NCBI RefSeq assembly: GCF_002150685.1 | Contig: NZ_MSSW01000001.1 | Coordinates: forward strand, 1-64,000 | Direction: 5' to 3' | DNA length: 64,000 nt | From: Algoriphagus antarcticus | GTDB taxonomy: Bacteria; Bacteroidota; Bacteroidia; Cytophagales; Cyclobacteriaceae | Shown: positions 45,074-54,236 of the stretch, piece by piece | Position numbering within the stretch: position 1 is the first letter of the stretch | How the letters are laid out: each line of letters starts with the position of its first letter | Made by a program: the position numbers and the translations under genes | Notes under the pieces: generated by a model | What the model saw: the letters and a program-made list of their open reading frames with translations, nothing else | Database searches by the model: none | Told to the model about the DNA's origin: nothing

Positions 45074-45582
45074 AGCCAGCTAAAATTAAATAATAGTATT
45101 GGGACGGTTGATTTTAGAATTAGTTCTCTAAAATACACTTAGGTGTTGGATTTCCAAGAATTCCTGAATCACCTTTTGGCTCAGAATTATACCTAATTGC
45201 TGGTTTCAGGCATTTCCGACTTAGAGTTCTATGACGGAAAAAACGATATGTTCTATAAACAAAAGCTGGTAATGAAATGGATAAAATTATCTTACTTTTT
45301 CAAAAAGCTGATAATCAAAACACTACATCAGGTAATAACTAACCATAATTTCAAACTAAAAAACACACCTTCACTTTAAGTATTTTAAATTCCTGTTCTG
45401 GGGTTAATTAGGTCTATTAAAAAAATCACAATAAGTTAACCGATAATAGGATAAAAATATTTGCTGATTACTCTTCACAAGAGGCGATGTGGGAATGAGT
45501 CAAGTCCAGTTTATGGAAAAGCGGAACAACTGCGAACTTTTTGATAACCACCGTTTCAATTGTTTTTGATTGACCTTCATAA
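45074..45582. other. Non-coding stretch upstream of the DksA-like gene
   Basis: About 500 bp, AT-rich. It should hold the promoter of the DksA-like gene (minus strand) near 45080-45120. A 60-codon plus-strand frame at 45197-45379 has low-complexity Lys/Ile content and no support. No repeat was seen. Confidence 0.5.
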
Positions 45583-45603
45583 AAAAACCGTCATGCGACG
45601 GCT
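45583..45603 (-). terminator. Terminator overlapping the stop codon of the 56-aa gene
   Basis: On the minus strand CCGTC, a short loop and GACGG are followed by seven T residues. The TGA stop codon (45593-45591) is inside the hairpin, so a ribosome finishing translation would cover the stem. Confidence 0.8.
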
Positions 45604-45761
45604 TTTTCTTCATGTAACATTTTCTTCAATCGTTTCTGAAGGATCATGGGACCAGCTTCGATTCGATGTTTCATATTCAGGTACTGAGAAACCTCCTTGA
45701 GGTCTTTGCCATTCTGCAGGTGAATTGTCTGCAAGGCCTGGGTGATTAGGTCTTTTTCCAT
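45591..45761 (-). CDS. Small 56-aa basic protein, unknown
   Basis: A frame from ATG 45761 to TGA 45591 encodes MEKDLITQALQTIHLQNGKD, LKEVSQYLNMKHRIEAGPMI and LQKRLKKMLHEEKAVA. The sequence is amphipathic, mostly helical and basic at its C-terminal end. I do not recognise a family. Support for coding is the good start region, the stop set in a perfect terminator, and the lack of any other use for this stretch. A DNA- or RNA-binding or regulatory role would suit its size and charge but is a guess. Confidence 0.6.
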   Translation of the reverse strand: MEKDLITQALQTIHLQNGKDLKEVSQYLNMKHRIEAGPMILQKRLKKMLHEEKAVA

Positions 45762-45830
45762 GGTTTTGGGATATTTTGTTCCATAAGATACTATTTTCTG
45801 CTTTTCAAACTCTCAAATACAAAAGAAAAT

Positions 45831-48350
45831 TTAAAGCTTTGTAGCAATTACTATAGTTTTCCGAATCGTCCTCACTTGACCTGACAAGTCATATAATTCT
45901 ACTAATAGAATATAATAGCCTGGTCTCGAGATCTTTCCTTGACCATCAGTTCCTGTCCAAGTAAAAAATCCAGATACTCCGAGCAGCTGATTTTGCGTCA
46001 GCACCTGAACCAACTGACCTGTTGTAGAAAAAATCCTAAAACTTCCAACCCAGCCAGGTTGACCAAGCTCATATCGAATAGTAGTGAATGTATTTCCATT
46101 GCTTCCTTCCGGGTCAAAAACCCCAGGATCGATTTGAATCAAATCTCCTTCAAATTCACCAGAAATTACCTGAGAATTCTTTCTTCCCGGAGTCGCATAT
46201 TCCTCAATAGCTGAGGCAGAATGCCAATTAGCAGATAAAGAAGCGGGGGATTCAATTGAAAGTCGCTCCAGGGAAACGCCCTTCGAATCTCTCAGAAGAG
46301 GATGATGCAGATCTTCCGAATAGTCAAATGAATCCGCGACAGCGCCTACCGAATCCAATAAAACCACCGCTCCGCCAGCAATCGGATAGCTTGGAAGGTT
46401 CGTGATCTTGACAAAATTTCCAAATGCAGATTTAGGGAAATCAAGCTTTAGCATATCTGGATTAGTAGTGATTGCCAAAAAGCCTTTAGGAGGTATAATG
46501 ATCGGAATTTCACTGAGTTTCTTTACTTGATCTATTTCTCCGTCGTCATCGAGATTCGCGAGTTTCCAATTTTTGACCTCGAGGTAATTTTCCGTCACAT
46601 TGACGACCTCCACAAACTTCGGAGATCCTGTTTTGGGATTGAACAATAGCTCATTAATCAATACATCTCCAATCTTGGCTTGCGCTGGCAAAACAAGTTG
46701 TAGTGGCTTAGTCTCGAGGTATTCATTCCCAGAGCAATCCATCAAACCATTTACGCTCAGTTTATAAATTGTATTTGCTGTTAGTTCCTCCGAAAAGAGA
46801 ATCTGGATTTGATTAGAACCTACATGAAATACGGAATCAATCTCCAAACTTGGTTCAAACACAAAATTAGATTGATCAAACCCTGTCAGAATGGGCTTTG
46901 AGAATGTCAGCAGAAGGCTTTTAGCAGAAGTGACTTCAAAAGAATTCAGAACTGGTGAATTTTCATCGGCAGACAAATCAAATACTGAGTTTTGCCGACC
47001 TGGAGTTCCTCGAAGTGGATCAATTGATGGTCTGAGCAGATCCGTTTGCTCGCAAGCATAAAATGGGTTCGCAACTTCTAGGCTGTATCCTCCATTTGCA
47101 AACTCACTTCCTCCCCAACTGCTCGTGGAATAGGAAATCATATCAATCAGATTCCCTTGATCATCTTTTAAATTGAGTTGATCTCCTGAATTCAAAAGTG
47201 TAGGCCAAGTCTTTATAGGAATCACTTCCCCATATCCTCTCAAAAGCGTCGCTTGATTTTCAGGGGTAAGAATCAGAAACTCTCTGGGCTGAATCCACTC
47301 ATCTTGAAGAACAACTGTCAATCTAGAGTTGGAGTAAGTAACATCTTCGAGCCGAACTGCATATTCTCCCGCATGAAAAATCTCTACGTATTCCACATTT
47401 GGCAAATCCAGATCAGCTTTTGGAGAAGGCATGATTTCATTGATCACAAGAGTTTTGTGAGGAATGAATGTGGGATCAAAAAACTGAAAGGAGATCAGCG
47501 TATCCTTCAGAAAATTTCCTTCCAAATCTGGGATTTGCGATACCTCTAACTCAAAACTTTTTCCTGTCTCAAGTTTTTCCCCAAAACTTAAATACACCGA
47601 AGAATCAGCTTTCAGTCTAACTTCTGATGGCTCCTGGCCATCCAAACGATAATTAATAAGAAACTCAGAAAAAACCGGATCCAGCGCTTCATCAAATCGA
47701 ATCTCCAATTCTCTTTCATCATACCCACGAACACTGGCGACCTTCGGAGACGTTTTGTCCACCACAAATTCACCAAACGCAAAATCATCCATCAGCCATT
47801 TTGCAGAGGTACCAGAACCTGGACCATATCTGATTTCCAATCGAAGAAAAATTTCATCTTCCTCAGAAAACTCATCTGGCAAAGCCAACTGAAATAGCCT
47901 GAATTCCTGATCCTCATTCACAAATTCATTTGCTCCACCCAAGATTTCTCTACCTGAATAATCGCGATCCAAGCTCCTACTCCAACTATAAAAAACCTGA
48001 GCAGGCCTATCTCCGGAGCCATTTTTGACAGACCTCGCCCAGAAACGGACTTTCGGATCAGTGAGGTCTTGTGCAGAAAGCCGAATGATAACTTCACCAT
48101 CAAAAGTAGAAATCGGTTGAAAGGCTAAGGCCTTGCTTTTATTTCTGCCGAGACTGTTTGCCTGATAAATCCGTGATGAACTTCCCCTAATTTCATTTCC
48201 ATACCAGCCAGGCAAAAACTCATTTGGATAGTTAATGATAGTAAATCCACTTTCGAAATCCTGAATCTGATTAGTAGGCTCCGCTTGGAGAGTGTCACTA
48301 ACAGCGAAAAAGAGCATTTGCCAAATAAAAAATAAGCGAACCACACACAT
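45831..48350 (-). CDS. Secreted protein with two lamin-tail domains and a FlgD-like C-terminal domain
   Basis: The preferred ATG at 48350 gives a signal-peptide-like start (MCVVRLFFIWQMLFFAVSDT, cleavage near QAEP); an in-frame start at 48386 adds 12 residues and weakens it. The 839-aa product has an N-terminal beta-sandwich (residues 20-190), a short Ig-like segment with VRGYDERELEIRFDEAL, a lamin-tail domain from TLVINEIMPSP, a second Ig-like segment (LLLTFSKPILTGF), a second lamin-tail domain from GDVLINELLFNP, and a C-terminal FlgD-like fold ending GYYILLVELYDLSGQVRTIR. Similar proteins are exported by the type IX system in this phylum. The role is probably cell-surface or extracellular; substrate unknown. 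Confidence 0.82.
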   Translation of the reverse strand: MCVVRLFFIWQMLFFAVSDTLQAEPTNQIQDFESGFTIINYPNEFLPGWYGNEIRGSSSRIYQANSLGRNKSKALAFQPISTFDGEVIIRLSAQDLTDPKVRFWARSVKNGSGDRPAQVFYSWSRSLDRDYSGREILGGANEFVNEDQEFRLFQLALPDEFSEEDEIFLRLEIRYGPGSGTSAKWLMDDFAFGEFVVDKTSPKVASVRGYDERELEIRFDEALDPVFSEFLINYRLDGQEPSEVRLKADSSVYLSFGEKLETGKSFELEVSQIPDLEGNFLKDTLISFQFFDPTFIPHKTLVINEIMPSPKADLDLPNVEYVEIFHAGEYAVRLEDVTYSNSRLTVVLQDEWIQPREFLILTPENQATLLRGYGEVIPIKTWPTLLNSGDQLNLKDDQGNLIDMISYSTSSWGGSEFANGGYSLEVANPFYACEQTDLLRPSIDPLRGTPGRQNSVFDLSADENSPVLNSFEVTSAKSLLLTFSKPILTGFDQSNFVFEPSLEIDSVFHVGSNQIQILFSEELTANTIYKLSVNGLMDCSGNEYLETKPLQLVLPAQAKIGDVLINELLFNPKTGSPKFVEVVNVTENYLEVKNWKLANLDDDGEIDQVKKLSEIPIIIPPKGFLAITTNPDMLKLDFPKSAFGNFVKITNLPSYPIAGGAVVLLDSVGAVADSFDYSEDLHHPLLRDSKGVSLERLSIESPASLSANWHSASAIEEYATPGRKNSQVISGEFEGDLIQIDPGVFDPEGSNGNTFTTIRYELGQPGWVGSFRIFSTTGQLVQVLTQNQLLGVSGFFTWTGTDGQGKISRPGYYILLVELYDLSGQVRTIRKTIVIATKL

Positions 48351-48452
48351 GTCAATTAAAAAGTCTAGACTAAATATACTTATCAAAATGATCTCAAACC
48401 ACCACTTTTATTGACTTTTATCCATTTTTGACTAAAATATTTGAATGACGGG

Positions 48453-48483
48453 TCTGTAAATGAATTAGTAGCCCTTACTTTTG
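48453..48483 (+). promoter_or_regulatory. Promoter of the asd transcription unit
   Basis: TCTG at 48453-48456 and TACTTTTG at 48476-48483 are separated by 19 bp and fit the Bacteroidota consensus. Transcription would start near 48490, giving a leader of about 220 nt that contains two tandem copies of the leader repeat. Confidence 0.65.
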
Positions 48484-48516
48484 TGCTTCAAAATTTTCAA
48501 CAACTACTTTGAATCT

Positions 48517-48621
48517 GATGAAATCGAGCATGACGAAATTATCTCACAATGTAATGTCCCGATGGCTATCGGGACAACCATGCTAGATTCCATCTGACTA
48601 TTGAAAATCAAGAAATAAACA
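48517..48621 (+). repeat. Leader repeat copy A (degenerate, with palindrome insertion)
   Basis: Begins GATGAAATCGAGCATGAC and ends just where copy B begins, 105 bp later. A perfect palindrome with arms GTCCCGAT and ATCGGGAC at 48556-48575 interrupts it. Conceptual translation after the palindrome gives NHARFHLTIENQEI, similar to the C-terminal half of the peptides in copies B and C, but in a shifted frame. The copy is probably decayed. Confidence 0.75.
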
Positions 48622-48622
48622 G

Positions 48623-48709
48623 ATGAAATCGAGCATGACTCAAGCGTCACAAGGAGAGATAATTGTCAATCATGTGAGATTCCACATGGCCTTTGAAAAA
48701 CTATTATAA
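48623..48709 (+). CDS. Putative 28-aa leader peptide upstream of asd (leader repeat copy B)
   Basis: ATG at 48623 to TAA at 48709 encodes MKSSMTQASQGEII followed by VNHVRFHMAFEKLL. The stop is 4 nt before the asd ATG. A homologous frame of identical length sits at the same distance in front of eda (55477-55563); 19 of 28 residues agree and there are no indels. Differences include several silent third-position changes. The DNA can also form an imperfect inverted repeat (ATGAAATCGAGCATG with GAGATTCCACAT), so a non-coding repeat is the alternative. If translated, it would couple to asd. Confidence 0.5.
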   Translation: MKSSMTQASQGEIIVNHVRFHMAFEKLL

Positions 48710-48713
48710 TCAT

Positions 48714-49703
48714 ATGAAATTAGCAGTAGTAGGAGCTACCGGCTTGGTAGGCTCAGAAATCCTAGAGGTGCTAGCAGAGCACAACTTCCCTTTTGACGAA
48801 CTTCTATTAGTCGCCAGCGAGCGATCCGTTGGTAAACAGATTCACTACAAGGGTAAACCTTACACCGTCATTGGACTTGCTGAAGCTGTTTCTTTAAAGC
48901 CTGAAGTAGCTATATTTTCCGCAGGTGGAAGCACTTCTAAAGAGTGGGCTCCAAAATTCGCTGAAGAAGGTACCATCGTAATTGATAATTCTTCAGCTTG
49001 GAGGATGGATCCGACCAAAAAACTGATCGTCCCGGAAATCAACGCAAAAGAACTGACCAAAGATGATAAGATCATCGCGAATCCAAATTGCTCAACTATT
49101 CAAATGGTATTGGCTCTGGAGCCTTTGCGTGAGCGCTATGGCATAAAAAGAGTGGTAGTGTCCACTTATCAGTCAGTAACAGGTACCGGCAAGGCAGCGG
49201 TAGATCAGATGATGGCAGAGCGTGCTGGAGAAAAGGCTGAAATGGTCTATCCGCACAAAATTGACATGAACGTACTTCCTCACATCGATGTGTTCCAGGA
49301 AAATGGCTATACCAAGGAAGAAATGAAGATGATCAACGAAACTAAGAAGATCTTCAGCGACGACACGATCCAGGTAACTGCTACTACTGTGAGAATCCCA
49401 ACTATGGGTGGACACTCAGAAGCGGTTAACGTGGAGTTCAAAGAAGATTTTGATTTGTCGGAAGTGCGTGAATTACTAGCGGCTACTCCTGGCGTGATCG
49501 TTCAGGATGATCCTGCTAACAACATCTACCCAATGCCAATCACTGCGCACAAAAAAGACGAGGTATTCGTAGGTCGATTGAGAAGAGATGAGTCTCAGGC
49601 GAATACGCTAAATATGTGGATTGTAGCAGACAACCTAAGAAAAGGCGCTGCAACCAATGCTGTTCAAATCGCTGAATACGCGCTCGCAAACGGTTTGATT
49701 TAA
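48714..49703 (+). CDS. asd: Aspartate-semialdehyde dehydrogenase
   Basis: Start chosen at ATG 48714 (MKLAVVGATGLVGSEIL), which gives the usual 329-aa length; an upstream TTG at 48693 would add residues from the leader repeat. The NADP site GATGLVG is at 8-14. The catalytic Cys is C126 in IIANPNCSTIQMV, and RIPTMGGHSEAVNVEF carries the substrate-binding Arg and the active-site His. The enzyme converts aspartyl phosphate to aspartate semialdehyde for lysine, methionine and threonine synthesis. Its stop overlaps the next gene's start by one base (TAATG). The leader has two tandem repeat copies. Confidence 0.97.
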   Translation: MKLAVVGATGLVGSEILEVLAEHNFPFDELLLVASERSVGKQIHYKGKPYTVIGLAEAVSLKPEVAIFSAGGSTSKEWAPKFAEEGTIVIDNSSAWRMDPTKKLIVPEINAKELTKDDKIIANPNCSTIQMVLALEPLRERYGIKRVVVSTYQSVTGTGKAAVDQMMAERAGEKAEMVYPHKIDMNVLPHIDVFQENGYTKEEMKMINETKKIFSDDTIQVTATTVRIPTMGGHSEAVNVEFKEDFDLSEVRELLAATPGVIVQDDPANNIYPMPITAHKKDEVFVGRLRRDESQANTLNMWIVADNLRKGAATNAVQIAEYALANGLI

Positions 49704-50893
49704 TGGATTTGACCCAATATCATCGGGGCGACTTCCAACAATTTGTGCAGGATCATCTCTCGGAAGATCCTGCACTTTTGCTTTTTAGGTATCAGGGGAA
49801 AACGGATTTTGATCTAAAAGCCGCCGTGCAGCAGATTTCTGCGAGGCGAAAAGCAGCCAAGAAACTCCCTTCTTGGACCTCCAATCATCAATTGATTTTT
49901 CCAGCTTCCATATCCTTGGAGCAAAGCTCATCTGAGCAAGCCGCTGAGTTGAAGGCTAGAGACAGAAGTGGTCAACTCATGATAGACCTCACAGGCGGAT
50001 TTGGCGTGGATAGTTATTTCCTCAGTAAAGGTTTCGAAAAAGCGATCTACTGTGAACAGCAAGAGGAATTGGCAGAAATTGCACAGCATAATTTAGAACT
50101 CTTGGCAGCCGAGAAATTCGACATTGTAAAAGGCGATGGATTGGAATTTTTAGCTAAGACAGAAAAACACTTTGACCTAGTCTATGTTGATCCTGCCCGT
50201 AGAGGAAAAGCCAACCAGAAGATGTACAAGCTTCAGGATTGCGAACCTGATATAGTCAGCGTCTGGGGAATGATGAAAAGCAAAGCCGACGCTATCCTGT
50301 TAAAAGTATCTCCAATGCTCGATATTTCTCAGGCACTCAGCGAGCTTCCTGAAATCCAGAAAGTGCAGGTAATCTCAGTAAAAAATGAAGTAAAGGAGCT
50401 ACTTCTGCATTGGTACATAAATCTGGAAGGATCTCCTCTCATAATCGAAGCTATTGATTTAGGAGCCAAAGAACTCAGCTTTTCTTTTAAGCCTCGCGAA
50501 GAAGAGGATATTTATTCTGTAGTCGGAGAAGCAGAAAAGTATTTGATTGAGCCTTATTCAGGGATATTGAAAGCTGGGGCATTTAAGACGTTTGGAGTAC
50601 GATTTGGCTTAAAAAAACTGGACCCAAATAGTCATTTGTATACTTCATCTGAAGTTCAAAGAGACCTTCCGGCTAGAGTATTCAAAGTAATTCAAGAAGT
50701 ACAGCCCAAGAAAGCTGAAATCAAAAAGCTTTTTCCTTCAGGAAAGGTGAACGTGATCACTCGAAATTACGCCACAGGATCAGAAGCACTGAAGAAAAAA
50801 CTAGGAGTAAAAGATGGTGGAGAAGACTTTTTGATTGGGACTAAAACTCAAAGTGGATTTAAGCTTTTCTTGTGTAGGCTGGCAAAATCATAA
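49703..50893 (+). CDS. Class I SAM-dependent methyltransferase with THUMP-like domain (PG_1098 type)
   Basis: The 396-aa protein has an N-terminal helical region with LLLFRYQGKTDFDLKAAVQQI, then a Rossmann methyltransferase domain: MIDLTGGFGVDSYFLS (SAM motif I, about residues 93-108), AIYCEQQEELAEIAQ, and LVYVDPARRGK near 155, the motif IV-like block. The C-terminal region (KAGAFKTFGVRFGLKKL and ARVFKVIQE) fits the THUMP-like/PG_1098 ferredoxin-like domain. Such proteins are probably tRNA or rRNA methyltransferases. It is translationally coupled to asd, perhaps only for convenience of expression. Confidence 0.85.
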   Translation: MDLTQYHRGDFQQFVQDHLSEDPALLLFRYQGKTDFDLKAAVQQISARRKAAKKLPSWTSNHQLIFPASISLEQSSSEQAAELKARDRSGQLMIDLTGGFGVDSYFLSKGFEKAIYCEQQEELAEIAQHNLELLAAEKFDIVKGDGLEFLAKTEKHFDLVYVDPARRGKANQKMYKLQDCEPDIVSVWGMMKSKADAILLKVSPMLDISQALSELPEIQKVQVISVKNEVKELLLHWYINLEGSPLIIEAIDLGAKELSFSFKPREEEDIYSVVGEAEKYLIEPYSGILKAGAFKTFGVRFGLKKLDPNSHLYTSSEVQRDLPARVFKVIQEVQPKKAEIKKLFPSGKVNVITRNYATGSEALKKKLGVKDGGEDFLIGTKTQSGFKLFLCRLAKS

Positions 50894-51034
50894 CCAAAGG
50901 GCAGATTAATTAAAAAAATTAGAGGTGTGAGTTTCTATAATTTGATACTAGTTGGATTAAAAACCAGAATAGCAGAAATCACACTCCACCGAAAGTCCAG
51001 CTTCTGAATAAACAGGACTGCACTTGAAACTGTG

Positions 51035-51070
51035 AACTTTGCGAAACCTTCGCGCTCTTTGTGGTTAAAA
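51035..51070. repeat. GCGAAACC-type intergenic repeat, copy 1
   Basis: AACTTTGCGAAACCTTCGCG and the following CTCTTTGTGGTTAAAA resemble 57022-57062. This is the widespread 'CTCTGCGAAACC..TGCGGTTAAA' type of intergenic repeat found in Bacteroidota. Function unknown. Confidence 0.65.
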
Positions 51071-51098
51071 AGAAAAAAGTGAAGGATTACTCCTTCAC
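51067..51098 (-). terminator. Terminator overlapping the stop codon of the DUF4834 gene
   Basis: On the minus strand GTGAAGGA (51098-51091) and TCCTTCAC (51086-51079) pair, with the TAA stop in the GTAA loop, and a T-rich tract follows. It ends the carB unit. Confidence 0.85.
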
Positions 51099-51344
51099 AT
51101 CTTCGTAATCGACGTATTCTCCGCCTTTAATATCCTTATGAGTCTTTTCTTGCTGCTTTTTAGGAATGTAATCCACGATGATCTCATCCTTTGGCGTGGA
51201 AGCATGCCGATGAGCACGCTGCTCCTCCTTTGCAACTTCATTTACATGCCGAGCAAATTTTGCCAATTTGCTCCTAAGAAAATATCGGATTAGTTGGCCT
51301 AGCAGCCAACCAACACCGAGAACTATTATCAGAAATTTCCACAC
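51087..51344 (-). CDS. DUF4834 family small membrane protein
   Basis: The 85-aa product starts with a membrane segment (FLIIVLGVGWLLGQLIRYFL), followed by a basic amphipathic stretch (KLAKFARHVNEVAKEEQRAH) and an acidic end (GGEYVDYEDVKE), the plan of DUF4834 proteins found throughout Bacteroidota. It lies 25 bp downstream of carB on the same strand and shares its terminator. No function is known; co-expression with carB may be incidental. Confidence 0.8.
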   Translation of the reverse strand: MWKFLIIVLGVGWLLGQLIRYFLRSKLAKFARHVNEVAKEEQRAHRHASTPKDEIIVDYIPKKQQEKTHKDIKGGEYVDYEDVKE

Positions 51345-51369
51345 AATACTTTATCGTTTTATGAGTTGC

Positions 51370-54189
51370 CTATCTACTTAGATACAGATTTCTCTCTGCG
51401 TAGATTTTCAAGAAATAATCATCCATGAGATCATCGATAAAGTAAATCGATTCACCGGTAGATTTCATTTCAGGGCCCAATTCTTTATTTACTTTCGGGA
51501 ATTTATGGAAAGAGAAAACTGGCTCCTTGATAGCATAACCTTTTTTGTAAGGCTTGAATTCAAAATCAGTCACTTTTTTCTCTCCTAACATCACCTTTAC
51601 GGCATAGTTTACATAAGGTTCTCTGTACGCTTTGCAAATAAAAGGCACCGTACGAGAAGCTCTTGGGTTTGCCTCGATGATGTAAACCTTGTCATTTTTG
51701 ATCGCAAACTGGATATTGATCAAGCCTACAGTTCTCAACGCAAGGGCTATTTTCTCTGTGAAAATTTCGATCTGACGAATCACCAAGTCTCCCAAGTTAT
51801 ATGGAGGAAGCACTGCGTAAGAATCACCAGAATGAATTCCCGCAGGCTCTATATGCTGCATAATGCCGATGATATAAACATTCTCTCCATCGCAGATCGC
51901 ATCAGCCTCGGCTTCGATAGCTCCTTCCAAGAAGTGATCCAGCAAAATCTCATTATTCGGAATATCTCTCAAGACATCCACCACATGCTGTTCAAGCTCC
52001 TTCTCGTTGATCACGATTTTCATGCCTTGACCACCTAATACGTAACTAGGACGTACCAAAAGAGGAAAGCCAATCGTCTTACACAGCTCAAGCGCTTCAT
52101 CAGTATTATGAATTGTTCCAAATTCAGGATAAGGAACATCCAGATCTTTCAAAAGTGAAGAGAATCTTCCTCTATCCTCAGCAAGATCCAGTGCTTCAAA
52201 ACTAGTCCCAATGATCTTTATACCATATTTATCCAGCTTTTCGGCAAGTTTCAACGCTGTCTGACCTCCAAGCTGCACGATCACACCCACAGGCTGCTCG
52301 TGAAGGATAATCTCGTAAATATGCTCCCAGAATACCGGCTCGAAGTATAATTTATCCGCAATATCAAAGTCAGTAGAAACAGTCTCTGGATTACAGTTGA
52401 TCATGATGGTCTCATAGCCGCATTCTTTGGCTGCCAACACCCCATGAACACATGAATAATCAAACTCAATACCTTGACCTACACGGTTTGGACCGGAGCC
52501 AAGAACCACAACTTTTTTACGATCTGATCTAACTGACTCATTTTCAGCCCCAAAAGAAGAGTAATAATAGGGCGTTTTCGCTTCAAATTCTGCCGCACAA
52601 GTATCTACCATTTTATACACTCGCTTGATTCCCATTTCCTTATAGCGCTTATCGAAAACTTCGCTCTCTAAGCAGTCTAGCAAGTGCGCGATTTGACGAT
52701 CAGCATAGCCTTTACGCTTTGCCAAATCCATCATCGCCACAGGAATTGTATCAAGTTTGAATTTCTCTATTTCTTTTTCCAAGTGAATCAACTCCTCGAT
52801 TTGCTTCAAGAACCACTTATCGATCTTGGTCAAATCCTGAATAGTACGGAAAGAGATCCCAAGTTTGAATGCGTCATAAATATGGAAAAGTCTATTCCAG
52901 CTAGGATGCGCCAGGGAATACAAAATTCCATCTTGGTTTCGCAATTCTTTACCATCTGCTCCAAGACCATTTCTCTTGATTTCAAGCGATTGGCAAGCTT
53001 TCTGAAGGGCTTCCTGGAAATTTCTACCGATCCCCATTACCTCACCTACCGACTTCATCGACAGACCAAGTCTTCTATCAGCCCCTTTGAATTTATCAAA
53101 GTTCCAACGAGGTATTTTCACAATCACATAATCTATGGAAGGCTCAAAAAATGCAGAAGTTGTTCCTGTAATTGAGTTCTTCAACTCATCCAGGTTATAT
53201 CCAATAGCTAGCTTAGCCGCCACTTTAGCAATTGGATAACCAGTCGCTTTAGACGCCAATGCTGAAGAGCGAGAAACTCGTGGATTGATCTCGATACCGA
53301 TGATTTCGGTGTTATCTGGGCTCACTGAGAACTGCACATTACAGCCACCGGCAAAATTCCCGATGCTATTCATCATCGTGATTGCATAGTTTCTCATGCG
53401 TTGATACGTAGTGTCCGGAAGCGTCATCGCTGGCGCTACCGTGATGGAATCACCCGTGTGCACACCCATGGGATCAAAGTTCTCTATAGTACAGATCACG
53501 ATCATGTTGCCGATATTATCGCGCATCACTTCCAGCTCGTATTCTTTCCAGCCCGTGATACTCTGCTCGATCAATACTTCGTGAACTGGCGAGGCCTGTA
53601 GACCTGCAGAAAGTGCATTTTCGAATTCATCCGCTGTTTCCACAAATGCTCCACCAGCGCCACCTAAGGTATAAGAAGCTCTGATAATCAATGGGAACCC
53701 TATTTCTTGAGCGATTTCTTTTCCCTGTAGAAAAGAAGTAGCTGTGGCACCTTTACACACACCTACACCGATCTTTTCCATCAGCGCTTTGAATTTTTCG
53801 CGGTTCTCGGCAGTATCGATCGCATCGATATCTACACCGATCATATTCACCCCGTATTTTGCCCATACACCGCCTTTTTCGCAGTCAATAGCAAGATTCA
53901 AGGCAGTTTGTCCACCCATTGTAGGTAGAACTGAATCGATGTCTGGATGATCTTTGAGGATTTGTACGATGGATTTCTTTTCCAAAGGAAGCAAATACAC
54001 ATTGTCGGCTGTGACCGGATCAGTCATGATGGTCGCAGGATTCGAGTTGATCAGCGTCACCGTGATCCCTTCTTCACGAAGAGACCTGGATGCTTGAGAG
54101 CCTGCGTAATCAAATTCGCAAGCTTGACCGATGACGATGGGACCTGAACCAATGATGAGAACGTGCTTGATGCTGCTATCTTTAGGCAT
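51370..54189 (-). CDS. carB: Carbamoyl-phosphate synthase large subunit
   Basis: The 939-aa protein has the two homologous synthetase halves of CarB. The first half opens with VLIIGSGPIVIGQACEFDYAG and carries ATP-grasp signatures FPLIIRASYTLGGAGGA and IEINPRVSRSSALASKATGYPIA. The second half repeats these (VVVLGSGPNRVGQGIEFDYS, FPLLVRPSYVLGGQGM, IIEANPRASRTVPF). It makes carbamoyl phosphate from ammonia, bicarbonate and ATP. It stops after AERNLYLSR, so the C-terminal MGS-like allosteric domain (about 135 residues, the UMP and ornithine site in E. coli) is missing. This short form is typical of the group, I believe, so regulation must differ. It is followed by a DUF4834 gene. carA is not nearby. 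Confidence 0.97.
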   Translation of the reverse strand: MPKDSSIKHVLIIGSGPIVIGQACEFDYAGSQASRSLREEGITVTLINSNPATIMTDPVTADNVYLLPLEKKSIVQILKDHPDIDSVLPTMGGQTALNLAIDCEKGGVWAKYGVNMIGVDIDAIDTAENREKFKALMEKIGVGVCKGATATSFLQGKEIAQEIGFPLIIRASYTLGGAGGAFVETADEFENALSAGLQASPVHEVLIEQSITGWKEYELEVMRDNIGNMIVICTIENFDPMGVHTGDSITVAPAMTLPDTTYQRMRNYAITMMNSIGNFAGGCNVQFSVSPDNTEIIGIEINPRVSRSSALASKATGYPIAKVAAKLAIGYNLDELKNSITGTTSAFFEPSIDYVIVKIPRWNFDKFKGADRRLGLSMKSVGEVMGIGRNFQEALQKACQSLEIKRNGLGADGKELRNQDGILYSLAHPSWNRLFHIYDAFKLGISFRTIQDLTKIDKWFLKQIEELIHLEKEIEKFKLDTIPVAMMDLAKRKGYADRQIAHLLDCLESEVFDKRYKEMGIKRVYKMVDTCAAEFEAKTPYYYSSFGAENESVRSDRKKVVVLGSGPNRVGQGIEFDYSCVHGVLAAKECGYETIMINCNPETVSTDFDIADKLYFEPVFWEHIYEIILHEQPVGVIVQLGGQTALKLAEKLDKYGIKIIGTSFEALDLAEDRGRFSSLLKDLDVPYPEFGTIHNTDEALELCKTIGFPLLVRPSYVLGGQGMKIVINEKELEQHVVDVLRDIPNNEILLDHFLEGAIEAEADAICDGENVYIIGIMQHIEPAGIHSGDSYAVLPPYNLGDLVIRQIEIFTEKIALALRTVGLINIQFAIKNDKVYIIEANPRASRTVPFICKAYREPYVNYAVKVMLGEKKVTDFEFKPYKKGYAIKEPVFSFHKFPKVNKELGPEMKSTGESIYFIDDLMDDYFLKIYAERNLYLSR

Positions 54190-54236
54190 TAGAGGGGGAG
54201 GTTGAAGAGAAAGTTTTGCTTAAGTCCAAATTGGGG

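Noticed and set aside
45197-45379. 60-aa plus-strand frame
   Set aside because: Lys/Ile-rich, no start signal, no family; treated as chance.
52684-53175. 163-aa plus-strand frame inside carB
   Set aside because: Antisense to a conserved core gene, no motif, a by-product of codon bias in carB.
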